From: Vigna angularis
Lineage: Eukaryota > Streptophyta > Magnoliopsida > Fabales > Fabaceae
Direction of reading: 5' to 3'
Assembly (NCBI RefSeq): GCF_016808095.1
Contig: NC_068970.1
Coordinates: 26,890,501-26,954,500, forward strand
Length of the DNA: 64,000 nt
The notes under the pieces were generated by a model. That model had not been told where the DNA came from. It was given only the letters and a program-made list of their open reading frames with translations, and did not search any database. Shown here piece by piece: positions 47,727 to 60,900 of the stretch. The translations under genes were made by a program, and so were the position numbers. The stretch's first letter is position 1. Every line of letters begins with the position of its first letter.

Positions 47727-49066
47727 TGTTACCAATGAAGCATTGATGCTTTGAAGTGATTTTGATGATGATACACTTGAAGACTTGTAAATGTTAAAAG
47801 CATACATTATAGAATTCATTGTATAGGAATCATTTTTGCAATTGTAAAGAACATAGAAGTTTTCAGAACTTAGTGATCATTATCGCAATAATCGATTAAC
47901 ACACAGAATAATCGATTATCATAGGGAATAATCGATTATCACAAGCCAAAACAAAAAAGGGTTTGTCGCGACAATAATCGATTATCAGAGAGGATAATCG
48001 ATTATCACTACAAGTTTAATATTGTCTAGGGTTTGACAATAATCAATTATCACTAAGGATAATCGATTGTCACATTTTCTAAAAACCCATAACAGCCTGA
48101 AATAATCGATTATCACTTATGGTAATCAATTATCATTGGCAATTGGGAGTTGTTCTTTTATGGGTTAAATATGTTTTTGATCCCTTAACTTTTAGTGAAA
48201 TTTGGAATTAGTCCCTCTTCAAAACTTTGGTCTAATTTAGTCCCCAAACTTTAAAAATATGTGAATTTAGTCCTTTGAACTAAATTTTGTTAGGTTTATT
48301 TGATGTTTCAAGTGCGTTTGATGATAGCATTTGAGTTGTTTATACCATTTGACACATTTTTGATTCAATGTTAATTGAGAAATGCGTTTGAAACATCAAA
48401 TAAAGTTAACAAAATTTGGTTAAAAGGACTAAATTCACACATTTCTAAAGTTTGGGGACTAAATTAGTCCAAAGTTTTGAAGAGGGACTAATTCCAATTT
48501 TCACTAAAAGTTAAGGGATCAAAAACATATTTAACCCTTCTTTTATTTTCTGCCCCCTGTCCTATATATACACTCTTCCTAAACCTTTAAGAAGTCACTT
48601 AAACTACTTGAGAGAACATAATAGTTCTGAGGAAGTTCTCTAAGTTTAAGAGTGAGTTCAATCTAGTCTTGTGAAAGGAGAAGCTTGTGTTTAGTGTGTC
48701 TAAAGGTGCAAGCGGTTCTCTTCAAGTTGATTGAGTTGATAATCATTTCATCATGTGTCGAACGAAGGTGTATTTTATTCTTAATTTGTGCATTATTTTG
48801 ATTGTAATATGAAATTGATTTATAGTGAAAAAGGTTAATCATTCTTTATAGTGATTAACGACTGAATGTAGAATCTGTTGATTTGAACCAGGATAAAATC
48901 TATTGTGTGATTTTCTCAATCTTTACAGCTCTTGCTTACAAACTGTTCGATAAAATTTGCGAAAGAAAATCATAATTTTAAAAGAACCAATTCACCCTTC
49001 CCCTCGTGGTTATCGACCGTTTATCACACTCTTTAAACGTTCCGCTGCGCGATACCAATCTCAACA
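47727..49066 (+). repeat. copia 5' LTR
   Basis: 1340 bp including a 376-bp MITE and its TSD. Contains seven or more AATCGATTA-type palindromes (47885-48140) and a TATA (cctatatatacac) near 48560. Confidence 0.75.
48162..48537. mobile_element. MULE-derived MITE
   Basis: 376 bp, GGGTTAAATATGTTTTTGA at one end and its complement at the other, with perfect 9-bp TSD TTCTTTTAT (48153-48161 and 48538-48546). The inverted arms extend about 130 bp and the centre is unique. Confidence 0.9.
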
Positions 49067-49136
49067 ATTGGTATCGGAGCTCACTTTGATAGTTTTTCAA
49101 ACTTTACGAAACCGGCTGGTCATAACCAAGTCTATG

Positions 49137-49236
49137 CTGAGGGTGCTTCCATCAACAGACCACCACTTTTTATTGGTGATAATTTTGCTTTCTGGAAAGT
49201 AAGAATGCAAATCTTTATGGGGTTTGTTGACAAAGG
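49137..49236 (+). pseudogene. copia gag N-terminal fragment
   Basis: The frame reads AEGASINRPPLFIGDNF then AFWKVRMQIFMGFVDKG, the 'NRPP-F-G-N--WK-RM--F' start of SIRE-type copia gag. It is interrupted after DKG by the Tat-like solo LTR and continues at 59121 as GIWEAVENVPFIPIRTVDG, followed by stops. Confidence 0.75.
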
Positions 49237-49743
49237 TGTCGCAACCAGAATCGCGACGGGACGACGATCCAAAAAAACGACGTTTGAAAAAGAGATTTGG
49301 AGTCGCTACCATAGTTTATTCTGGAAAACTACGGAAAACCATAAAATGATAAGGCATGGTCAGTGAAAACCAAATTCTGGGTTCGGGAGTCGGTTATGCG
49401 TAGGGAAGGTATTAACACCCTACAACGCCTACCCGAAGGCAGTACCCTTAATTAGATACGCGAATGTGATGTGGTTTTCAAAATGTTTAACTATCCCCGA
49501 AAAAACAACAATCTAAATAAACAAAATATATTTTTTAGTTTTTTGGGCCAGACAAGGATTGACCTTGCTCCTACATATTCTCATTAAAAATCAGAAATCA
49601 GGGTTACGTAGTTCTTTTGAAACTATTTGAGAATGATTTGTTTGCGAAATTGTTTAGAAAATTTGCTTGAAAAATGCTTAAGGATAATTTTTTATTTTTG
49701 GAAGTGAGGATTTTATATTTTTTTGTATTTGAGAAAAAGAAGG

Positions 49744-50470
49744 TGATGAGTACTAGGCCGACGTAGACGGTCACGCGAGTATTCATCCCGTTAGAAGATT
49801 ATTTTTGTTATTTTAAAATATTCTTAAAAGAAAGAGAAAAGGGTATTTAGCACTAGGACGACGCAAGCGGTCACACGAGTGCTTAACCTTTAAAACATAT
49901 TTTTGCTATTTCTTAATATTTTTTGAAAGAAAGAGGAAAGGTTTTTAGCATAAGGACGACGCGAGCGGTCACATGTGTGCTTGACCTTTAAAACATATTT
50001 TTTTATATTTTTTAATAGTTTTTGAATGAAAGAGGAAATGTTTTTAGCACAAGGACGACGCGAGCGGTTACACGTGTGCTTAACCTTTAAAACATATTTT
50101 TATATTTTTCTTTAAAAGAAAGAGAAAAGGTTTTTAACACAAGGACAACGCGAATGGTCACACGTGTGCTTAACCTTTAAAACATTATTTTTGTTACCAT
50201 TTTTTTAAAAAGAAAGAGAAAATGTATTTAGCACTAGGACGACGCGAGCGGTCACACGAGTGCTTAACCTTTAAAACATTTTTTTGATATTTTTTTTATA
50301 TATTTTTAAAAGAAAGAGGAAAGGTATTTAACACTAGAACGACGTGAGCTGTCAAACGAATGCTTAAAATTTAAAAACATATTTTTCTTTCATTTATTTT
50401 TAAAAAAGAGAGAGAAAGGTATTGAACACTAGGACGATACAAACGATCACACGAGTGTTCAACCTTTAAA
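49744..50470. repeat. eight-unit tandem array in the Tat-like LTR
   Basis: Units of roughly 85-105 bp start near 49744, 49850, 49940, 50044, 50137, 50228, 50330 and 50424. Each has agcactaggacgacgcgag, cggtcacacgagtgcttaacc, a T-rich stretch and an aaagaaagag stretch. The outermost units are the most diverged. Confidence 0.8.
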
Positions 50471-51296
50471 AATGTTATTTTTGTTATTTTTTATTTTGTA
50501 ATTTTTATGTATTTTTCGTGTATTATTATATATATTTTTTAATGTGTAAATATTTAGAAAAATGTCCAAAGATAAAATAAGAAAACAAAATAACAAAGTA
50601 CAAAAATTTGGATGATTTTTCATTACAAATAAAACCTATAAAATTATATTTTCAAATTATTTATACATCAAACAAGCCTTTATACAATATTTTATACATA
50701 ATTGACTTCACATATGTCATTTAAAAAATGTTTTAATATGTGATTGTTTTTAAAATTTATTTATTTAATTTTTTAAAATTATTTACCAATTTTATCCAAT
50801 TTATTTCAAGTATATAACTATTTTGTATTTATGAAAAGTGATTTAAATAAAATAAAAAATGGAAAAAGTGAAATTGTGGGGAGGGTACACGACTTCATTA
50901 GGTGAAGTCGTGCACCCCCAACAACTTCACTTTTCCCATTTTTTTTAAATTTAAATCATATTTCAAAAATATTTTTTTTACAAATTTGACATTATTCAAA
51001 TACTAAATTATTTTCATACATCTAAATAGTAAATTATTTATTTCTTAACAAGTAAAAAAAAATTCTCTCAACATCTATAAGTAATACAAAAAACAATTAA
51101 TCAAAATTAAATGATATATCATACCACTGCCTATTACTTTATATGGAATCAAATAAATGTAATCCTATACATAGTTGATAAGTTACTGCATGCATGCAAC
51201 CCTATACATAAATCACACTACTCTATTGCCCAGTACTTCCCTACTTCAAACCGTAACACCTACAATGCACAAAGTAACCTTCACACTTGAAATTTC

Positions 51297-51435
<139 letters not shown>

Positions 51436-51529
51436 ATCTTTCAACAATCCATCTTCTCATCCAAATTCCACTACCAACAAATCTCATTCTACTCCAATCT
51501 TATTTTTTCTCCCACACATCTATTTCCTA

Positions 51530-53575
51530 ATGGCATCGTGGAACTTTGCACCATCTTCATCATCGCAAATGATTGACGAACAACCTTTGATATTAGATAA
51601 TGTTGATGAATTCAGCACCGATGATGAATTAGATAACATACTTCACGATGACAACAATGACAACGACCACATCACACAATCATCTGAACATGTCATTCCA
51701 GAGTTGAATGAACATATGCAGTTCCAGTCAAAGGACGAAACTATTGCTGCAATCAAACATTATCACATCACCAACGGTTACAAATACACCGTTGTTGAAT
51801 CGAAACCTAACATTTATGTTATTCGTTGTGTGGAATATCACAACGGTTGTCAATGGCTTTGAGGACAGCTTATAGCAAAGTCCGTAAATATTGGGAAATC
51901 AAGAATATCGACGGACAACATTCGTGTTTCTCAACCATACTATCTCAAGATCATACAAATCTTGATAGTACTCACATTGTCGCGATCATATCAAATTCAG
52001 TTCAGACAAACCCATCCATTCAGATCAAGAGTTTGATTGTAGATATTAAAGCTCGATTCGGATATTCTGTGTCATACAGAAAAGCTTGGATCGCTAAACA
52101 AAAGGCTCTTGCTATGGAGTTTGGAGACTGGGAAGACTCTTATAACCACATGCTGAGGTGGTTGCATGCCATGAAGGATGCAAATCCAGGTACAATTTTA
52201 CAATGCACTAGTTCTCCAGTGCATATTGATGGACAAAATGACAATAATTGCTATATTATGGAAAGAGTTTTCTGGTCTTTTGGTCCTTGCATACAAGGAT
52301 TCAAATACTGTAAACTCATTCTCCAAGTTGATGGTACATTTCTAATGGGTAAATATCATGGAACTTTGCTCACCGCCATAACTCAAGATGGCAATAGAAA
52401 TCTTTTTCCATTGACCTTTGCCATTGTAGAAGGTGAGACAAAGGAGGCCATGATATGGTTCTTTCAACTACTTCGAGAACATGTTTGCCCTCAACAAAAT
52501 ATTTGCATCATCACTGACAGAGGAAAGGGTATCCTATCGGCCTTAAGATCAAAAGAAGTTGGTTGGGAATAAGATGGTTTGAACTCTGTTTATTGCATAC
52601 GTCATCTAGCATCCAACTTCAACAACAAATTCAAAAATCATGACCTCAAAAAACAATTCATCAATTTAGGTACTACTACAAACATTTTTAATACACTTTT
52701 ACTTTTATAATTTTGTAACATTATTCTAAACTTCATTTATTTATTACGTCATTACAGCTTACGAGGTCAAGCAACCAACTATCACAGCAAAACTTACTGC
52801 ACTAAGAAACCAATACCCACAAAAAGTTGATTGGATAGATAAAATCCCATTAAAAAAATGGTCTCAGGCTTTTGATGGAGGGAGAAGATATGGACATATG
52901 ACCACTAATCTTGTTGAGTGCACCAACTCCATTTTAAAGGGAGCACGTTCATTACCAATATGTGCTCTCATCAGAACAACATTTGAGAGGACACAATCAT
53001 GGTTTGTTGAACGAGGATTAAAGGCGAACTATATGCTACAAGCAGGCAACCAATTTCCTGAACAAATCGCCGACATCATTAGGAAAAATCAACAACAATC
53101 CACATTTTGTCATGTTCATCACTACAATCGTGAAAATTCTGAATTTGATGTTCAGGAAATTTCAACACCTCACATATACCGTCCTATTCCACTTTCCTAT
53201 AAGGTTAGGCTAAATTAATGGTGGTGTGATTGTGGTCACTTCCAGGCTACTCGTCTCCCATGTCATCATGTCATTGTTGTTTGTGCATTTTCGCATATCC
53301 CACTAACCCAAGTAATCGATCCAGTGTACAGTCTTAACAACATTTTCAAGGCATATGAAGTACAATTTCACCCAATCCAAAATCAAGATTATTGGTCTGC
53401 GTATACAGGTCCAAACATCATACCAAATCCTAAAATGCGACGCAAGGCATCCGGAAGACCATCTACAAATAGGATTCATAATGAAATGGATCAATGCAAT
53501 CCAGATAAGCCAAAAAAATGCTCTTACTGCCGCAACGAAGGTCATCATAGGGGAAATTGTCCATTTCGTCATTAG
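51530..53575 (+). pseudogene. MuDR-type transposase, frameshifted and stopped
   Basis: From [13 protein letters not shown] at 51530 the frame gives an acidic N-terminus and a MULE DNA-binding region (MQFQSKDETIAAIKHYHI, IRCVEYHNGCQW). A one-base shift near 51858 moves it to the next frame. The transposase core follows, with LQVDGTFL (D near 52330) and IITDRGKGI (D near 52515). A TAA at about 52570, an 88-bp GT-AG intron (52670-52757), and a second core block (TTNLVECTNSILKGAR) come next. A TAA at 53216 precedes a SWIM zinc finger (CDC..PCHH) and a CCHC knuckle (CSYCRNEGHHRGNC). Domain order is that of Mutator-like transposases. One shift and two stops make it non-functional. Confidence 0.85.
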
Positions 53576-53759
53576 TTATTTCTTAATCTTACCCAATTGT
53601 AATCAAATCGATTATTAATATATTACTATTAATATTTCTTACAATATTTTTTTTCTCTTTTCTTCAAATTTGTCTCCATTCATTAAATAATAACCATAAT
53701 TTCTTTTTTCGTATAACACAAACAATACATAAAATATGTAAACTGCCAAATAATTTTCA

Positions 53760-53975
53760 TAAACCAACCAAAACACACTGGTAATCGATTACAACAAGCT
53801 TGTAATCGCTTACCAGGGTGGTTCTTCCACACTTAAAACACTGGTAATCGATTACAGAAGTGTCGTAATCGATTACCAGTATCATTTTTGCCTACTACAC
53901 TGAAGTGGTGCAGGGGGGTCACGATTTCAACATTCTGTAATCGATTACAGGATCTTGTAATCGATTACAGGACCC
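53760..53975. repeat. paired AATCGATT palindromes
   Basis: Three pairs of tAATCGATTAc words face each other over 10-20 bp (ctggtaatcgattac...gtaatcg-ttaccag twice, then tgtaatcgattacagg...gtaatcgattacagg), downstream of the transposase pseudogene. Confidence 0.7.
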
Positions 53976-54208
53976 AGAAGTCATTTTTGGGGTTCACGAC
54001 TTCATCACTGGTCAAATGAATAGTGTGAAGTCGTGTAGGGGGGGCACGACTTCTTCATTTGAAGTCGTTTTGGCCCCCCACGACTTCTCCATTTTGGTAT
54101 TTTGAATTGAATTTGGCTATTCTCGTAATAGATGATCCATTTTTGCCAATTTTGGTAACAAAGACGACCGGGTAAGAAGAAGACGAGTTTAAATATTTGA
54201 CTTGGCTG

Positions 54209-55088
54209 CATTAGTACAAAAATAGCTTACAACGTCGAATAATTTGGGTCTTTCACGTCGAATAATTTGGGTCTTTCACGTCAAATATTTTGGGTCTTTC
54301 ACGTCGAATTCGAGAACGACGTCATATCGGAAATTCGACGCTAAATTTAACGTCAAATTCTATCAATAAACAACGTTAATCAATTTTTTTTATTTTTTCT
54401 AATTAATTGTGATCCTTTTTTACATCTTTACGATAGCTCAAAAGCATAAAAACAACAAAATTTAACTTTTAGTATTTTGTAAAACATGAACTATGAACGT
54501 GTAATATAATATCAACAACAAACAACAATGACAAATAACAAACAAGTTCAATCAAACAACAACAAACAAGTTCAATCAAACAACAACAAACAAGTTCAAC
54601 AAATAATTTTTTGAAAACGAAAACGAAAACTAAACTTGGTTCATCAGATTAAAGTGTTGCCACAAGTGAGAGAGAAAACAGAATGCGTCTATGAAGGACA
54701 AGAACACGAAAATAATCGGTCAAAACAAACGAAAATCATACCTAAAGTAGTAAATTAACATGCATTTGTATCAAATGAAAGAAAGATTACATGTGATGGT
54801 CATCAAACTTCTATCGAGAAAAGTTTGAGCAGAGAAGAGGGTCTCGCGCGCTAAGATAAAATGAATGAATTTTCAATCTCCCGCTCAAATTTTTATTTCA
54901 TTCACTAACCTTTTGACGACTAATGTTGGGGTATTCGACGTTTTATATCATTTTACGTCGAATTACAATTCTAAACAACGTTTAATAATTGCATTTATTT
55001 ACAAAAATGTCACCGGTCATTTTTAAGGTTGGTTATTGAGTGGTTTGACGTTGAACGCGTGACGTTATACGCTATTTTTGCACTAGTG
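54209..55088 (-). mobile_element. CACTA-type MITE
   Basis: 880 bp. The right end is GCTATTTTTGCACTAGTG and the left end CATTAGTACAAAAATAGC; the 3-bp TSD is CTG (54206-54208 and 55089-55091). Numerous AACGTCGAA subterminal words occur. It is the same family as 43409-44562 in the opposite orientation, and no transposase is present. Confidence 0.85.
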
Positions 55089-55091
55089 CTG

Positions 55092-55850
55092 GCTTACTAG
55101 TAAATATTTGGGCACTCTGAAGGTATCCAGATGGGAGTTGGGGAAAAGGCTAAGTAAAGGTCAAGGAGTACAAATGCTGATGGTGTGGTATTTTTCATCA
55201 GCAACAGGAAGGAGATATAGATATGGATACGGCAGACGAGGACATAGAATCAAACCAGAAACATATATCACCCAATACAAGCAAAATGACAACAATCTAC
55301 AACCTAAGAACACAAACATTTAAGCATGTGAATAATGAAGCTTTTTAGACTAGGAGCTTACCTCTTGCGCTTATATCTTCTCCTCCTTATAATTTCTTGC
55401 ACGCTCTTTTTTTCTTCTTAGCTCTCTGACATTGTGCTTTCTCTATGCTGCAAGTGATGAATCGTTGCAGGGTAAATGATGCAAAATAATGGTTGGTGTC
55501 TGTGTTGACAGAGAATGGAGGAATCAGAAGAGCTGAAGCAAACTAGGGTTTCAGTTTGTTGGGATGATGATATATCTCTTGGAGCTCCGTTCTCTGTTGT
55601 TAAACTCTGAGAGCTCCCCCTTGTGGCTAGCTTTCCTTTGTCCTTTTATGCAAAAAAAAATGAGGGTTCGTGTTAGAATTGAGGACATCAAGAATGATCA
55701 AGCCGTGATGGTTAAGTGATGGAGGTTAGGAAGTAAGTGATTGATGGAGGAATTGGTGTTTTTTATAAATAGATGGATCTGTTGAGTGACCGGAGGAATG
55801 GATGGTTCCAATTTTTTTCTTTGCAGATGCTAAGGTCAGAGGGCACCTAC
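55092..55850 (-). other. part of the Tat-like LTR with promoter and possible leader intron
   Basis: On the minus strand a TATA (TTTATAAAAAACACC) near 55765 precedes a leader-like stretch and a possible donor AAGAG/GTAAGC near 55361. The next acceptor-like TTCTTAG is about 40 bases further. No protein is recognised. Confidence 0.4.
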
Positions 55851-58602
55851 TGTAACACCCAAATATTTTAAAGGGTATTACTGATAGTAGAGACTAAATT
55901 AATTTGATATCTCATATAAACAATCAAACTTTATTTCAATTACTCCAAAGTACAATACCAAACTTACAAACTTTAAACAATATAGTCTTCATCATTGAAA
56001 TTTCAACTTATAAATTTTACACAACATAATCTTCCCAATACAAATTTATTCTTTTTACAAAAATCCCTGAAAGTTTTTCCCCGCATCTCTCTCATCTCTA
56101 AGCTTTTTCAACCGCATTTGCAACATTATCTAATCACATATAACATGAGTTATATGATCATAAAACAAACAAATAAGGGTAAACCAACCATATCATATCA
56201 ATCATTAAACTTGTAATAAGAATAGTTCAATCATGTATTTCTACAATTACTAAAATATCATTACCCCGATGTCATTAATTCATCATTATCAAAATCAACT
56301 TCCTCAATTTCATAAACCTTACAATTTTACCATGCTTACTCACGAAGCCTTATGGTCAGACCGCTCTCTGCCTGCTTCCTTAAGCCTCACCTGTATACTA
56401 TGTATTACTCTCTGAAGCCTTATGGTCAGACCTCTCTCTGCCTGCTTCTATAAAACTTATGAACCACATATTTATGTCAAAGCCTTATGGTCAGACCACT
56501 TGCTGCCTGCTTTCATAAACCTCAGATGTTGCTTTGCTCATATCAAGCTCTCATAGTATAACTGAACATACTACTTCCCGTAGGAAACATCATTTCATAA
56601 GCAATAATTTCTTATATCCACTCCAACATTTCATCAAATCAACATTTCATACCCTCTTATCCACTCCAACATTTCATTAAATCAACAATTCATAACCTCT
56701 TCTCCACATAACTCAATCATATTCATTCTCTAATCATAATTTGACAATAACCTATTTTGGTGTCAATAAATTAAACATATTGCCAGATATCATACTTCAT
56801 ATTATAAACTCATTTTTGACCATAACGAGTATAACTCAACATATTTTCACCAATCAAAGATTCATAGATCAGCCAAAACATTTCATCATATCTTAGCAAC
56901 TATGTATTAAAGTCTGAGCTCAATGTAACGACAAAAAAAATATATATGAAGTTTTTACCATGATAACTTTATGCATCTCCAATTGACTTATTTTATTTTA
57001 TTTTCATCCTATTAGAGATCTTTCTTTACCCCAATTGGTCACCGGAGAGGACCCAGATGTCTGAACGCATCAAACTCACCTTCGACGCCAACACATATGA
57101 CTAGTCACAATTGACTGGACCAGGCCAGGGCTGCTCTATGATAAGGGATGTGCCAACTCAGGTTTTTAAGGTTCCTCTATCCTACCAACAAAGGGAGGCC
57201 TTCAATAATTAACAATTTATTTATTTAAATTATCTACTTTGTTCTCTCATGCTCTAAATCTAAAATGCCTAATTTTAATATTTTTACTTCCTCTTACAAC
57301 AACCTCAAATAGTATCACTACATCTATTTAATACTCATATACAAGTTATTACAGAATCCTTACTCCAGACCTTCCAACAAGATCAATTTCAGCCAAGAAA
57401 CTCATTCATGATAGAATTCATACAAGATAATTATAAACAATTAACAATAATAAAATATTACTATAAATGGTCATAGAAGAATACAATATTTGACAATCAT
57501 AAGAATAATCTTAATATAAAAATTCATGGGGAAACAAGAAGTTGAATCTGGCAGAGCCGGTTAGACAACTTCTAATCCATCCAAAAATACAATATAATTA
57601 AATAACAAGACCAATACATGTCTGGGGAAATAAGAAGTTGAATCTGGCAGAGCCGGTTAGACAACTTCTAATCCTTCCAAAAATGCAATAAAATAAATAA
57701 GTAAAGCAATAAATAGCTTGGGGAAATAAGAAATTGAATCTGGCAGAGCCGGTTAGACAATTTCTAATCCTTCCAAAATACAATAAAAATAAATAAGGAA
57801 AACAATAGAATGTTTGGGGAAACAAGAAATTGAATCTGGTAGGGCCGGTTAGACAATTTCTAATCCTTCCAAAATACAATAAAAATAAATAAGGAAAACA
57901 ATAGAATGTTTGGGGAAACAAGAAATTGAATCTGGCAGAGCCGGTTAGGCAATTTCTAATCCTTCCAAAATACAAAAATAAACAACTAATAACATACAAG
58001 TGGCATAACATAATCAACATCACATTTTACAACTATCACACTTGGATATCAACACAAAAGCATACTCTCATTTAAAATTTAAGATCATACAGAAACAAAA
58101 TACTCCATATTCAAGATATAAGATCAGAAAAAGAAAAATATAGCATATTCAAGACTCAAGATAATACAAAAGGAAATACTCAAAGTTAGCTCCCCTTACC
58201 TCTATTACAGACTTAATCCCCTCGCCCTCTGAAAACTTCCAGAATATCCCCTTAGCAAATTTGAAATTCTTCCAACTCTCTTCTCTCAAAAATTTTCTAA
58301 GTTCTTTAGTGTAAATTTTCAGCCTCCCCCCCCCCCCCCCCCCCCCTTGGCTATTTATAGCAAAAAAATTTACTATTCATTTTTTACTATTCATTTTAAC
58401 TATTCATTTTTTTATTCATTTTACTATTACAAAAATAATTTTTTATTTGCAATTTGATAAATTCTGATCTCAAAGCTACGTGGAACACTTATCCTTTCCA
58501 AAAATATTTTTTTTTTACTATTTACTTTTTACTATTCACAATTTACTATTCACTTTTTTTTTTTTTAGTATTTAACTTACAAATATTTTCAAGGATCTTA
58601 CA
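55851..58602 (-). mobile_element. solo Tekay LTR
   Basis: 2752 bp, reverse orientation, with the same ends as the intact Tekay LTRs and TSD CCTAC (55846-55850 and 58603-58607). It carries five hairpin units (57535-57970), three aagcaggcag units (56340-56515) and TATAAATA (minus, 58352-58359). It is more diverged than the LTRs of the intact copy. A run of 21 C at 58326-58346 replaces a 7-9 G/C tract. Confidence 0.92.
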
Positions 58603-58844
58603 CCTACCACTCGCATTGCCATCCAGCCACCCTATTCCCTTTCTCCTGCTCCTCACCGCCAAGCAAGGCATTTCCACTTGTGGTAAAAAGCCAAAGATAG
58701 TGTAGGTCACTAAGCAAAGATCTCCATCCAAAAATGGGAGATAACGTAAAAGATTTGAAAAATCTGAACTGTAAATCAATAGAGGGAGTAAAATGGGTGT
58801 AAATGATGATGGTGTAGCCAACACCTTTTCATTCATTTTTTAGT

Positions 58845-59035
58845 AATCTTTTTCTTCTTCTTTTTTCTCGTTTTCTCCTTTTTTTGTTTTTCTTTTCTCC
58901 TTTCTTTCTTTTTTCGTTTTCTCTTTCTCTTTTCTTTTCTTTTTCTTTTTTTCTTTTTTTTCCCTTTTTTCCTTTTTTTCTTTTTTTTTTCTTTTTTCTT
59001 TTACTTTTTTTCTTTTTTCATTCATTCATTTTCTT
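58845..59035. repeat. polypyrimidine (TTTTC) tract
   Basis: About 190 bases almost wholly C/T on the plus strand, inside the Tat-like LTR near its minus-strand start. Confidence 0.9.
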
Positions 59036-59483
59036 TTCTTCAAACTAAATAAAATATACTAAAATAAAAATAAAAAGGGACCTATTATTTAGTCGATCCG
59101 GACAAAATTGAGTGTTGACAAAAGGCATTTGGGAAGCAGTTGAAAATGTTCCTTTTATTCCAATAAGAACTGTTGATGGTGTTGAACAAGAAAAACCTTA
59201 TTTGAACTAGATTGCTGAGGAAAATAGAAGAACTCAGTTTGATATTAAAGCTCGTAATATAATATCTTTTGTCGTTGTTCTTGATGAGTTTTATAGAATT
59301 TCAGTTTGAGACAACACAAGAAATGTGGGAAGTCCTCAAAGTCACTCATGAAGGTACAAATAATATGAAACGAGCTAGAAAGAAAATCATAATTTTAAAA
59401 GAACCACTTCACCCCTTCCATCTTGGTTATCGACCGTTTATCACGCTCTTTAAACGTTCCGTTGCACGATACCAATCTCAACA

Positions 59484-60900
59484 TAATTAACAGAAAAACA
59501 AAAAATAGATAATTTCCACAAATTAAATGTAGAAATGCACAATTTAAACATGAAAAAATAAAAAAAGTTCATGGAATTAGGTAAAATATTAAAGTTTTAC
59601 TCCTTATAAAATTCTAAGAGCAATGAACCAACCAAAATTTCAAAACAAAGCATAAAACATAAGCATTCAAGATATGTTAGGATTTTTTAATATGATAGAA
59701 AATAAGATGAAAGAGAATATTCAAACTAGAACCTTGCTATAGATACTAGATGATAGGATCCTATCTAGAAAAGGGCACAATCGCTTCTGAATTTGAATCC
59801 TTAAGAGACACAACAAAAAAAAGTAAAGAAGAATACGGAATAAGACATGGATAGGGACGCCACAATATAGCTGATTAATAAGTCAAGCGAAGATTCACCA
59901 CAAAGATGTTAATCTTTGATAAGAATTAACTTTCTAATCCAAGAACCAAGAGAATCCTCTATTAAAGAATATAAATGCATATAATATGTCTAAAAACTGT
60001 TTACATCAACTTTTGGTACTTCTTCTCATATATGTTCAAGAGATAGTCCTCTATCATTTACAGTGACAATGTCTCTCTCTCTTTTAAAAAAGGAAATCAA
60101 ATGGAAGAAGAGAAAAATAATCTAAGAAAGATTAAGAATTTGATTAAACAAATTTATTCATCTTTTAACTTTGAAATTCTCAATTATATAATCTATATCT
60201 AGAATAGATAACTTCAAACTTCATGATTCTAGAAAAATTAAGAAAAATAATAATCTTAAAATGATATAATTTCTCGTATAATAAAAAGATAATAATGTTT
60301 ATATTTATTTGTAAACTTTTCATTTTTTTATCCATCTAAAATTAATCTCTACAAAACTTTAGTCTTTTGTGAAATCTTATAAAATCACTTTATAAATGAC
60401 TCTCGTATATTTTGTTATTAAAAAGTCGAAGTTATAAACATAAGTTCCTTTAAATGAGCTTCATTTCATAAAAACCTTCATCTCAAGAAATTTTTCCTCT
60501 TAAATCTATCTACCTTCGAAGATTTTAACTTTCTCTTTCATGTTTTAAATATCTGAGCATATCCTAGGACTCTTGGTGTCAAGAGCTAAATGTCTACCTG
60601 ATTAGTTTTGTCAATAAAGTAAGTTTTCTTTTGACTCTTGTCTTGATCCAATTCTTGTTTTGCTTGCATGTGCCTTGTTAAAGGATTGAATGTGTCTTTG
60701 GGTAGATCTAGGTGTTTCTCTACTTTTTTTTCTAGTCATAAAGGTATAAGATCATTAATGTAGTTAGAATTGATTGAGGATCTGTGTCTTGTGTGGAGTC
60801 TTTGTGAAGGGTTTGTCCTCTAAGGTAAAGGGAGCTAATTCATACTTTTTTTCATGTTGATTTCTATTGTCTTATTGTTATTACTTTGTGGATTAATTAT
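59484..60900. other. AT-rich intergenic DNA
   Basis: No gene, RNA or bounded repeat recognised. Confidence 0.5.

Noticed and set aside
47885..48145. CRISPR-like spaced palindromes
   Set aside because: Plant nuclear DNA, irregular spacing and palindromes within a copia LTR; no array structure.
58840..59025. Lys/Glu-rich 61-residue minus-strand frame
   Set aside because: Translation of a polypyrimidine tract; low complexity only.
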